The translations under genes and the position numbers were made by a program. From Anaerolineaceae bacterium (lineage in GTDB: Bacteria > Chloroflexota > Anaerolineae > Aggregatilineales > Phototrophicaceae): a stretch of DNA of 64,000 nucleotides. A model generated the notes under the pieces. It ran no database searches, had not been told where the DNA came from, and saw only the letters and a list, made by a program, of their open reading frames with translations. Each line of letters starts with the position of its first letter. Within the stretch, counting starts at the first letter, position 1. Positions 24,739-31,492 of the stretch are shown in pieces. The stretch lies in assembly GCA_020634165.1 (NCBI GenBank), contig JACKCF010000001.1, positions 434,001-498,000 on the forward strand, in the 5' to 3' direction.

Positions 24739-24758
24739 GGCCGCAGCATGCTGCGGCC
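24739..24758. terminator. 20-bp perfect palindrome after the nuclease gene
   Basis: GGCCGCAGCATGCTGCGGCC is a perfect palindrome, 30 bases after the nuclease stop and 18 bases before the convergent gene end. No strong T-run follows, so it is a terminator-like hairpin of uncertain efficiency. Confidence 0.5.
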
Positions 24759-24776
24759 TCTTGCATCTGACAACGT

Positions 24777-25109
24777 TTACTCCACATCCACGCTCGCAAA
24801 CACATAGTCTATAACATCTTCCAACCGGGCTTTACTGGCGAAGTCCTGAGCATCGAACAGCACGCGCGGACAAATATAGCTGGCGAGGTCATCATAAGCA
24901 TCTGCTGCCTGGTGGCGTGTACCTTCCTCAAGTTCAGGCTGCTTCAGGATGAAGGCTAGCAGATCGGCACCTTCCTGCGTCAGCCCCTTGCCGATGTACA
25001 GGCAGGCCAATTCCGTAAGCAGGTGCATAATTTCCGCATGAGCATGAATCGCCAGCGCGGCATTGAGGGTCGCTAACAGGCCCTTTTCAGTGAGTGCGTT
25101 ATTCTCCAT
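24777..25109 (-). CDS. Hypothetical all-helical protein
   Basis: 110 residues with no named family recognised. It is made of helices with a TPR-like spacing (LLATLNAALAIHAHAEIMHL, LACLYIGKGLTQEGADLLAF). Similar 100-residue helical modules occur at the ends of larger regulators in Chloroflexota, so it may be a free-standing TPR-type adaptor. It lies four bases after the TauE-type exporter and is part of the same operon. Confidence 0.6.
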   Translation of the reverse strand: MENNALTEKGLLATLNAALAIHAHAEIMHLLTELACLYIGKGLTQEGADLLAFILKQPELEEGTRHQAADAYDDLASYICPRVLFDAQDFASKARLEDVIDYVFASVDVE

Positions 25110-25113
25110 ATGC

Positions 25114-25830
25114 CTAGAATATCAGATTCAGGCCGATGAGGGCCAGCATCACCAGCACCACCTTGCGAAACGGTTCCGGCTGAATGTAGCGGTCAACCTT
25201 GCCGCCAAGCCACAGACCGAGCAAACGCGCTGGTATCAAAATGGCGATAATTTGCACGGCATCGCCGCCATAGTTGCCGATCTGCCAGTGAGCCAGTACC
25301 ACAAACAGGCCGGATACGAAGAAGATCGTCTGAATATTGCCTTTGAACTCAAACGGTGGCCAGCGCTGGCTGGTAGCGAACATGACGTAGGGCGGGCCAG
25401 CGGTATTGAATGCGCCTTGCAGCAATCCCCCGAATGAACCAATGAGGTAGCCCCAGCGGTTGTGCAGATGCGGCATATGCAGGCCACTGCTCACATAGAG
25501 CACATAGGCCAGGATGATGACTCCCAGCGCGAAGAGGGCGGTATCTCGCGGAACCAGTTCCGGGATGCGGACCCCAATCGGTATTGCGATGAGAGAGGCC
25601 AGGATAATCCGCCAGATGTGCTGGAACTGCATATCAGAGCGATAGCGCCAGATCATGCCGATGCTCGTTACCAGTCCGGTGAAGGCGATGATGGCCTGCG
25701 TACTGCCCATGCCCAGCAGTGGGATAATCAGGGGAACTGAAATGAGGCCGGAGCCAAACCCAACGATGGATTGTACCAACGTTGCGAAGAACATGATGAG
25801 TGCCGCGAGGATGACGGGCTGTGCTGGCAT
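25114..25830 (-). CDS. TauE/SafE-family membrane exporter
   Basis: 238 residues with about eight transmembrane helices in two halves. The family repeats are visible: LVQSIVGFGSGLISVPLI in the first half and GSFGGLLQGAFNTAGPPYV in the second. Members move sulfite, organosulfur anions or sulfonates. No sulfur metabolism gene is adjacent. GAGG lies upstream of the ATG. It is followed closely by the helical hypothetical protein and preceded by the MBL hydrolase on the same strand. Confidence 0.85.
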   Translation of the reverse strand: MPAQPVILAALIMFFATLVQSIVGFGSGLISVPLIIPLLGMGSTQAIIAFTGLVTSIGMIWRYRSDMQFQHIWRIILASLIAIPIGVRIPELVPRDTALFALGVIILAYVLYVSSGLHMPHLHNRWGYLIGSFGGLLQGAFNTAGPPYVMFATSQRWPPFEFKGNIQTIFFVSGLFVVLAHWQIGNYGGDAVQIIAILIPARLLGLWLGGKVDRYIQPEPFRKVVLVMLALIGLNLIF

Positions 25831-25941
25831 GTTGGGCCTCGGTAACGGGTGAACGAGCCAGATATTAAGCTGCCGTGTGGATTCTCACAAGTCAATCGCC
25901 GGAATTGGTCTGTTTTGAGTAACGACTTAGTGGGCAGGGCC

Positions 25942-26619
25942 TTAGTAAGAGTAGTTGTCCCAGAAATATTCCATGTTGAACGGCTGTCCATGCCCCGGAT
26001 ACACTTTCTTGATAGCATGTCCGGCGAGCTTTCTCAGGCTGGCTTTGGCCGTATCGACATCATCCATAATGGACCACAAGTCCGGCTTTTTGGTATTACC
26101 CAGCAAATCACCACACAACAGCTCGCCCTGCTGGGTCAGTAACCCAACGGAACCACTGGAGTGCCCAGGGATTTCGATCACCTCAGCATCGAAACCGTGT
26201 TCTGCCAGGGAATCCCCTTCTTTGATGAAAATATCGGGCGTAAAGCGATTGATCCGACTCAGGCGCATCAATGAGCGAATGAGGGTTTTCATGACAATGT
26301 TGGGTTGTTTGCGGCCTGCCAGCATATTGCCATCTTTCACCATGCCCAGGTCTGCTGTGTGCATAGCGATAGGCACCTTGTAGGTCTTCGCCAGAAAAGC
26401 CGCATTACCACAATGGTCGAAGTCGCCATGTGTCAGCACAATCAGCTTGAAATTATCAGGTCGGCAGCCTGCCTTCTGTAGCGCTGACTGGATGTACGCT
26501 CGCTGGCGCGCTGGGCCTGTATCCACCAGCACGAAAGCATCCGATGATTTGACGAGATAGCAGTTGACTGTTGTTCCCGGCACAAAGGGCACAGTAATCT
26601 GCTGGATGTCTAATGACAT
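25942..26619 (-). CDS. MBL-fold metallo-hydrolase
   Basis: 225 residues from the ATG at 26619, chosen because GGGGAAAG lies ahead; the longer frame adds 24 residues without similarity. Metal ligands are THGDFDHCGN (HxDxDH motif), His in IPGHSSGSVG, Asp in LLCGDLLG and His in VYPGHGQPF. This is the glyoxalase-II/BLAC type with a dinuclear site. The substrate is unknown. It lies 111 bases upstream of the TauE gene and may be cotranscribed with it. Confidence 0.88.
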   Translation of the reverse strand: MSLDIQQITVPFVPGTTVNCYLVKSSDAFVLVDTGPARQRAYIQSALQKAGCRPDNFKLIVLTHGDFDHCGNAAFLAKTYKVPIAMHTADLGMVKDGNMLAGRKQPNIVMKTLIRSLMRLSRINRFTPDIFIKEGDSLAEHGFDAEVIEIPGHSSGSVGLLTQQGELLCGDLLGNTKKPDLWSIMDDVDTAKASLRKLAGHAIKKVYPGHGQPFNMEYFWDNYSY

Positions 26620-26768
26620 TGAACTTTCCCCACGTGAAGTCTTGATCCTTATTTCTAGCTTAAATCGGTTTGCAGTGACCTTACAGCGCAAAAGCTCATA
26701 GGGTCCAGGTGAGCTTTTGCTAACGGTTATCTCTCACATGATATGGGCTGTCTGGTACAATGCCGCCC

Positions 26769-27926
26769 ATGAAGATCATTCACCTGACACCCTATTATGC
26801 ACCCGCTTATGCTTTTGGGGGTGTTGTTCGTGCTGTAGAAGGTTTGGCACAGGCTTTGCATCAGCGCAGCCACCAGGTGAAGGTACTCACAACCGATGCC
26901 TACGACCAGCAGCGGCGCTATGACGGTCCCTCTCAGGAAACGCTCGACGGCGTTGACGTCTTGCGGGCACGCAACGCCCTGACCTGGCTGCGGGGGCGCT
27001 TCAATCTGGCAACGCCCATCGGTCTGCACTGGCTGGCAGAGCAGGTGCTTTCGGATGCGGATGTACTGCACGTCCATGAGTGGCGAACAGTCGAAAATCT
27101 GCGTGTGCTGCCTGTTGCAGCGAAGTTGGGTGTGCCTGTGGTGATGTCCCCGCATGGGACGCTCGGTTATGCCACTGGGCGCGGCGGTCTCAAATCCACC
27201 TGGGACCGTTATTTGAGTGCGGGTTTAGCTCAGCACGTTCGCACCATTGTCGCCCTCACCGAGAAAGAAGCCCAGGAGGCACGCCACCTCTGGCAGAGCT
27301 TCGGGCCGGTGCCTCATATTCAGGTAGTACCCAATGGCATCACGCTCTCAGACTTTGAAAATCTGCCCAAAAGTGCGGATTTCCGGCAGCAGTATAAGCT
27401 CGGTCGCGGGCCTGTGGTTCTGTTCATGGGGCGGCTTCATGCTCGCAAAGGCATCGCCGAACTGGTGGAAGCCTTCCGCCTGTTGGATCGTCCTGATGCG
27501 CGGTTGGTCATTGCTGGGCCGGATGAGGGTATGCGCAATCAAATCACGCCACGCCTGGACGAGCGCATGACTATGACGGGGTATCTGGATGGAGTCAATC
27601 GCTTAAAAGCCCTGGCCGCTGCCGATTTGTTCGTCTTGCCAGCGACGGGCGAGGGCTTGTCTATGGCGGTTTTAGAGGCTATGGCGGCGAGCGTGCCGGT
27701 GCTCCTGTCTCCAGGCTGTAACTTGCCCGATGTCCAGCCAGCCGGAGCAGGTTGGATTGTCGATTCTGATCCATCTGCGCTGGCCCAGGCATTAACGCAA
27801 ATACTGGCCGACCCCGACCGCTTACAGGCGATGGGAACAGCCGCCCGCCAATTTGTGGCGTCGCGCTATACCTGGGATGTAGTTGCAGAACAGATGGAAC
27901 AGGTTTATCTGGGCGTGTTGGGCTAA
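26769..27926 (+). CDS. Glycosyltransferase family 4 (GT-B)
   Basis: 385 residues from the ATG at 26769; an ATG three codons earlier is an alternative. Neither has a good ribosome site, and a TACAAT box overlaps the start region, so a very short leader is possible. The N-terminal domain opens MKIIHLTPYYAPAYAFGG. The C-terminal domain has GPVVLFMGRLHARKGI and the donor-binding EX7E-like region GEGLSMAVLEAMAAS. Such enzymes move a sugar from an NDP donor to a lipid or polysaccharide at the inner face of the membrane. The acceptor is unknown. No polysaccharide cluster is adjacent. Confidence 0.88.
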   Translation: MKIIHLTPYYAPAYAFGGVVRAVEGLAQALHQRSHQVKVLTTDAYDQQRRYDGPSQETLDGVDVLRARNALTWLRGRFNLATPIGLHWLAEQVLSDADVLHVHEWRTVENLRVLPVAAKLGVPVVMSPHGTLGYATGRGGLKSTWDRYLSAGLAQHVRTIVALTEKEAQEARHLWQSFGPVPHIQVVPNGITLSDFENLPKSADFRQQYKLGRGPVVLFMGRLHARKGIAELVEAFRLLDRPDARLVIAGPDEGMRNQITPRLDERMTMTGYLDGVNRLKALAAADLFVLPATGEGLSMAVLEAMAASVPVLLSPGCNLPDVQPAGAGWIVDSDPSALAQALTQILADPDRLQAMGTAARQFVASRYTWDVVAEQMEQVYLGVLG

Positions 27927-28103
27927 TTATGTATCCCCGCTGGGAGTACCCAGCGACTTGCCACGACGGCGCTGGTTCTTTTGCAGCTTCTTTAGTGCAT
28001 TCTTCTCTTCGCGGCGGCGTTGGCGCTTTTCGTTGCGCTTTTCCTGTAGATCGTGGTCATTGCGCTTTTTGTTCTCAGACTTGGGTCGATCACGGGATGC
28101 CAT
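27927..28103 (-). CDS. Small basic protein, 58 residues
   Basis: Not expected from standard length cut-offs, but convincing: an AAAGGAGC ribosome site lies six bases before the ATG at 28103, and the frame is open to TAA at 27927. The product is MASRDRPKSENKKRN followed by a Lys/Arg/Glu-rich helical stretch (QEKRNEKRQRRREEKN, ALKKLQKNQRRRGKS) and a short tail. It is extremely basic and probably binds RNA or the ribosome, but no family is recognised. It converges with the glycosyltransferase gene, whose stop adjoins its own. Confidence 0.7.
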   Translation of the reverse strand: MASRDRPKSENKKRNDHDLQEKRNEKRQRRREEKNALKKLQKNQRRRGKSLGTPSGDT

Positions 28104-28445
28104 GATGTTGCTCCTTTTCCAAAAATATTTTTTGAGGCAATTTGCCTTTATATAGCATACGACAAATCGTCAATGAGGGTCATCTGATAGCTGTCATGTG
28201 GCACCCAGACGAGTGTCATATGGGTTTAGAAGGGTCATAGGCTGTTCTAAGGTTTCAGATTTTAGCATTGGCGTAGGGACGCAGTATGCTGCCTCCGACC
28301 AAGCATGCCCGAACATCTTTAAACATCCTATCAGGATGTCAGGGGAATTCTGCTTGCCACCAGGTTGATGGCATCCTTCCACCTCACGTGGGAATGACCG
28401 AGGATGGGGGTCTGATCCCAGACCGGTGGTTTACAAGAAGCCCGT
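28104..28445. other. Non-coding gap
   Basis: 342 bases with no supported gene. The left end should carry the promoter of the small basic protein. A Chloroflexota-looking short frame on the minus strand (62 codons) lacks a ribosome site. No clear repeats. Confidence 0.45.
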
Positions 28446-28467
28446 AGGGCACAATATAATGTGCCCT
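28446..28467. terminator. Hairpin at the end of the Maf gene
   Basis: AGGGCAC and GTGCCCT form a seven-base stem over an AATATAAT loop. It overlaps the Maf stop codon. The T-run is only on the plus strand, so the strength for the minus-strand gene is uncertain. Confidence 0.5.
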
Positions 28468-29090
28468 TATTTTGCTACCTTGTAACCCATCTCGATCAGC
28501 GCTTCTCGTACTTCATCCAAAGGCAAGCCAATCACATTTGTCCGACTACCACTGAGGTCTGCGACCGGACGGAATTCTGGATGCTGAATGGCATAACTCC
28601 CAGCTTTGTCGAAGGGATCGCCTGTCGCGATATAGTCCTCGATCTCTCTGTCGGTATAGTCGCGCATGGTGACGCGCGTCTGCACATCCTGTGTGTGATT
28701 GCTGGATTCGGTTCCGGCCTTGAGCAGTGTAAATGCCGTCACTACCAGGTGATCGCGTCCGCGCAGGCGCTTGAGCATGGCGCGCGCTTCGTCGGCATCC
28801 GCAGGCTTGCCCAGAATTTCCCCCTCGCCATCAATGCCAATCGTATCCGCCGCCAGGATGACCACCGTATCGGCGGCTAAAATCGTCGCCTGTGATTGCA
28901 ACTGCTCCGCGACCGCATGGGCCTTCTCCTTGGATAGTCGCCGGACATAGGCCAGCGGCGGCTCGCCATCATGCTGTGTCTCGTCAATCTCTGGCTTAAT
29001 AATGCTGTACTCGATGCCAAGTGACGCTAACAGTTCTCGACGGCGTGGTGAACTTGATGCTAGGATGAGGGGCGGCTGTGTCATGGGCAT
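28467..29090 (-). CDS. maf: Maf-family nucleotide pyrophosphatase
   Basis: 207 residues. The opening LILASSSPRRRELLASLGI is the Maf signature. Later blocks are YVRRLSKEKA, AADTVVILAADTIGID, LGKPADADEARAML and DYIATGDPFDKAGSYAIQ. Maf proteins hydrolyse dTTP, UTP and modified or non-canonical pyrimidine nucleotides, acting in nucleotide pool sanitation and in division control. The gene follows the DUF6174-like gene by four bases. An in-frame second ATG two codons in is a possible alternative start. Confidence 0.92.
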   Translation of the reverse strand: MPMTQPPLILASSSPRRRELLASLGIEYSIIKPEIDETQHDGEPPLAYVRRLSKEKAHAVAEQLQSQATILAADTVVILAADTIGIDGEGEILGKPADADEARAMLKRLRGRDHLVVTAFTLLKAGTESSNHTQDVQTRVTMRDYTDREIEDYIATGDPFDKAGSYAIQHPEFRPVADLSGSRTNVIGLPLDEVREALIEMGYKVAK

Positions 29091-29094
29091 AAAG

Positions 29095-29715
29095 CTACGA
29101 ATCTGACCTTATTTCTTCAAACTGTGTAATACGGATTCTACCAAAACCATCGTCGATTTGGGGAACAAAGTAATTGATTTCTTCTGGATATCCATAGGTA
29201 GTGTCATACTCAGTAATGCATATGCTTTGACTGGAATCTAGCTCTAATGGACATGATTTTGTGATAGTTATCAGATCGTCAATTGTAATATCAGATCGAT
29301 TCACTTGGCTAGAAGAGCACTGAGCTAAGATCATTTCGGTAGCTGCTGAGCAACTTTCGGCATCTGCAAGAAGTTTATCTACGGTATAGAGACCAACTTG
29401 TGAATAGTATGTCTTTATGGGATCGCATAGAGTAGCAGAATACAGAACGGAGTTGTGATCACATGAGAGGATGTTGTTTTGGATAATCGCACCATCTTTG
29501 ACAAATATCTCTTGAGTAACAGGAGGTACAGGAGGCCAGACATACTCTACAACTATTCTGTAGCTATCTGGACCGTTGGTTTGCCATAGTTTATAAGGAG
29601 AACAGTCAAGCACATATGACAGTATAGAGAAGGATGTAATCGACACTACAATAAGAACGCATCCCAAAATCAGTCTCCTACCTAGATGATTTGGGGCGTT
29701 TTTTCTCTTATTCAT
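29095..29715 (-). CDS. DUF6174-like secreted/anchored protein
   Basis: 206 residues. A short basic N-terminus precedes one transmembrane helix at about 15-36 (LILGCVLIVVSITSFSILSY), then an extracytoplasmic domain with several cysteines. The C-terminal part has the pattern typical of DUF6174 (a YDTTYGYPEEI block followed by RIRITQFEEI), and there is an N-terminal VxVxDGxi-like stretch. No function is known. The coding sequence is visibly more A/T-rich than its neighbours, suggesting transfer or a different selection regime. It sits four bases before maf. Confidence 0.65.
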   Translation of the reverse strand: MNKRKNAPNHLGRRLILGCVLIVVSITSFSILSYVLDCSPYKLWQTNGPDSYRIVVEYVWPPVPPVTQEIFVKDGAIIQNNILSCDHNSVLYSATLCDPIKTYYSQVGLYTVDKLLADAESCSAATEMILAQCSSSQVNRSDITIDDLITITKSCPLELDSSQSICITEYDTTYGYPEEINYFVPQIDDGFGRIRITQFEEIRSDS

Positions 29716-29790
29716 TAGCAGTATCCAAGCGTTTTTTACTTGTTACTCAGACGCTATTTCTATAATATGTGTTCCAGGCATAGTTAAAGC

Positions 29791-29817
29791 AAAAGAGCGC
29801 AGGTGCTCCCGCGCTCT
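29791..29817 (-). terminator. Intrinsic terminator of the SlyD gene
   Basis: On the minus strand AGAGCGC pairs with GCGCTCT, followed by TTTGCTTT, 34 bases after the slyD stop. Confidence 0.75.
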
Positions 29818-29850
29818 CCTAAAAACTATCGACTAACCACTAACCACTCT

Positions 29851-30372
29851 CTAGTGGTGATGATTGTGCCCGTCGTGGTCGTGATCGTCATCCATTTCGT
29901 CGAGCAGGCTGGCCGGGAAGCCCATCTTCAGTTCTTCCTCGGTTGCGGGACGCACATCAACAACCTTCACATCGTAGGTCAGGATTTTGCCTGCCAGCGG
30001 GTCATTGAAATCGACGCGGATGTAGTCGTCGTTCATTTCCAGGATGGTGCCTTCGTACATTTCACCTTCTTCATCCATGATCTCGATTTCCATACCAGGT
30101 TCGAGTTCATCTTCGGTGTCGAAGTCTTCCGACGGATATTCGTCGATCAGTTCTTCGTCGTAATCGCCGTAACCATCGACAGGCTGTACTTCCACGCTAA
30201 AGCTGTCGCCGGGCTGCTTGCCCTCCAGGGCCGCTTCCAGGCCAGGGACGATATTTTCCGCGCCGTGCAGGTACTCCATATTGTCATCTGCCGTGACTTC
30301 TTCGAACTCGACGCCGTCCACGTGCAGCGTATAAGCAATCGTACCGACCATGCCGTCTTTCAGTTGTGCCAT
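29851..30372 (-). CDS. slyD: FKBP-type peptidyl-prolyl isomerase, SlyD-like
   Basis: 173 residues. The FKBP core begins at GMVGTIAYTLHVDG and contains YLHGAENIVPGLEAALEG, the conserved flap junction. An inserted IF domain between about 70 and 125 (YPSEDFDTEDELEPGMEIEI) is typical of SlyD chaperones. The C-terminal tail is acidic and histidine-rich (HDHDGHNHHH), like the nickel-binding tail of SlyD. It catalyses proline isomerisation of folding clients and can deliver Ni to hydrogenases or urease. None of those enzymes is in the window. The gene is monocistronic. Confidence 0.92.
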   Translation of the reverse strand: MAQLKDGMVGTIAYTLHVDGVEFEEVTADDNMEYLHGAENIVPGLEAALEGKQPGDSFSVEVQPVDGYGDYDEELIDEYPSEDFDTEDELEPGMEIEIMDEEGEMYEGTILEMNDDYIRVDFNDPLAGKILTYDVKVVDVRPATEEELKMGFPASLLDEMDDDHDHDGHNHHH

Positions 30373-30717
30373 GTGTTGATGTCTCCTAACACATAAAATG
30401 CCCCGAATATGGGGCGTTCAAGTGCGCGCATTATAGCGGCCAAGGCATTACAAACAAAGATGTAATGTCGGATATGTACCTCGAAGTATATAAATCTACG
30501 CCAGGGTATATTTGTAACAAGACTCTAACGTACGACTTGCCTATCCTGCTTTTGAGTCTGAATAGAATAGTAAATAGCCGTGACGATCTTGGCGGATAGG
30601 CACGGCTATAGCTGATAGTAGGTGCAATGCAACTACTGATTTCATTGTATGCAAAGTGTGGAATGCGTGCAATGTATGCAATAGTTGCATTTGCACCCTA
30701 GTTAGTGGAGGTGCAAT
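30373..30717. other. Non-coding region with structured leader
   Basis: 345 bases without a supported gene; a 66-codon minus-strand frame here has no ribosome site and was rejected. Its right half holds the long inverted repeat and TGCAA-type repeats described separately. Confidence 0.5.
30617..30700 (+). repeat. Long imperfect inverted repeat in the leader of the 50-aa membrane protein
   Basis: TAGGTGCAATGCAACTA (30619-30635) is complementary to TAGTTGCATTTGCACCCTA (30682-30700) apart from one or two bulges, with a ~46-base loop. TGCAAT/TGCAA also recurs inside the loop (around 30650, 30668 and 30676) and in the ribosome-site region GGAGGTGCAAT at 30708-30718. This could be an mRNA switch or repeated operator half-sites. 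Confidence 0.6.
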
Positions 30718-30870
30718 ATGCGCCACCTGAAAGTGTTGCACGCGCTAGCATTGTTGCTTGCTATCGTGTTGGGTGTTCTGGGATTAATCCAGACGCCGAC
30801 ATGGTGGGCAGGCGCGGTGGTGATGGGCTGGATTGCTCATCTCATCAGCATTGCCCGCGAGCGGCAGTAG
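30718..30870 (+). CDS. Very small membrane protein (50 aa), paralogue 1
   Basis: A GGAGG site lies six bases before the ATG at 30718; the frame closes with TAG at 30870. The product MRHLKVLHALALLLAIVLGV has two hydrophobic helices (about 4-22 and 27-44, WWAGAVVMGWIAHLI) and ends ISIARERQ. It is followed at once by an intrinsic terminator, so it is a single-gene transcript. It resembles the product at 31154-31318 in length, layout and end motif. No database family recognised; a small stress, transport-regulating or toxin-like peptide is possible. Confidence 0.65.
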   Translation: MRHLKVLHALALLLAIVLGVLGLIQTPTWWAGAVVMGWIAHLISIARERQ

Positions 30871-30879
30871 TTTCAACAG

Positions 30880-30910
30880 AAGGTCGGTCTCTGTGCCGAC
30901 CTTTTGCTTC
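30880..30910 (+). terminator. Intrinsic terminator
   Basis: AAGGTCGG/CCGACCTT stem over an eight-base loop, followed by TTTGCTTCTCTCTTT; ten bases after the 50-aa gene. Confidence 0.85.
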
Positions 30911-31106
30911 TCTCTTTGTGCCCTTCGTGTCTTTGTGGTTAAAACCCTTTAGCCCCATACTTACCAGCAAACTCAGCACTCAAACCTCGGAACTCAGCAC
31001 TTTTCATCGCCTGTCTTATTACGTATTACAATAACATAATTTATGTCAAACGAATTACTAACCAAACTCGTTCGTTTTTCTACTGAGTAATAGAACAAAT
31101 TTTCTA

Positions 31107-31112
31107 TATAAT
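31107..31112 (+). promoter_or_regulatory. TATAAT -10 element
   Basis: A perfect TATAAT lies 42 bases before the ATG of the 54-aa gene, in a strongly A/T-rich stretch. The -35 region has no good consensus match. AAACGAA (31048-31054) and TTCGTTT (31071-31077) form an inverted repeat a little upstream, a possible operator. Confidence 0.5.
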
Positions 31113-31153
31113 GAATTTGCTTTATTCAACTGGATCATCATAAGGAGAGAAAC

Positions 31154-31318
31154 ATGACGCTTGCACGCTTATTGCAAGCGCTCCTACTGCTGTTTTCGTT
31201 TGTGTTCGCCATCATGGGTTTCGTCAATGACCCGACTCTACTGGCAGCGGCGGCGCTGCTGGCGACCACCGCCCGTTTAGTGGGCATCATGGCGGAAAGG
31301 GAGCGCAATTCATCGTAA
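31154..31318 (+). CDS. Very small membrane protein (54 aa), paralogue 2
   Basis: AAGGAGAG lies just upstream of the ATG at 31154. The product starts MTLARLLQALLLLFSFVFAI, has a second hydrophobic helix (PTLLAAAALLATTARLVGI) and ends MAERERNSS. Compared with the 50-aa protein at 30718, both share an L-x-AL-x-LL helix, a G-x-hydrophobic turn with a PT pair, an alanine-rich second helix and an ERE-type basic/acidic tail. It is followed by its own terminator. No known family recognised. Confidence 0.7.
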   Translation: MTLARLLQALLLLFSFVFAIMGFVNDPTLLAAAALLATTARLVGIMAERERNSS

Positions 31319-31338
31319 ACAGGGGAGATGTCAATTGG

Positions 31339-31371
31339 GGCCAGGGCATTCTGGCCTTTTCTGTATTTTCT
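31339..31371 (+). terminator. Intrinsic terminator
   Basis: GGCCAG/CTGGCC stem over a six-base loop followed by TTTTCTGTATTTT, 21 bases after the 54-aa gene. Confidence 0.85.
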
Positions 31372-31492
31372 AGAGGAAAACCTTTTAGGCGAGTTGGTAG
31401 GTGATGTCATCATGTGCCATCACGCCTGGTGGGTGCAGAAACTTCGATAGCTGTGAACTAAAAACTAACGACTAATAACCATCAACTTCGCC

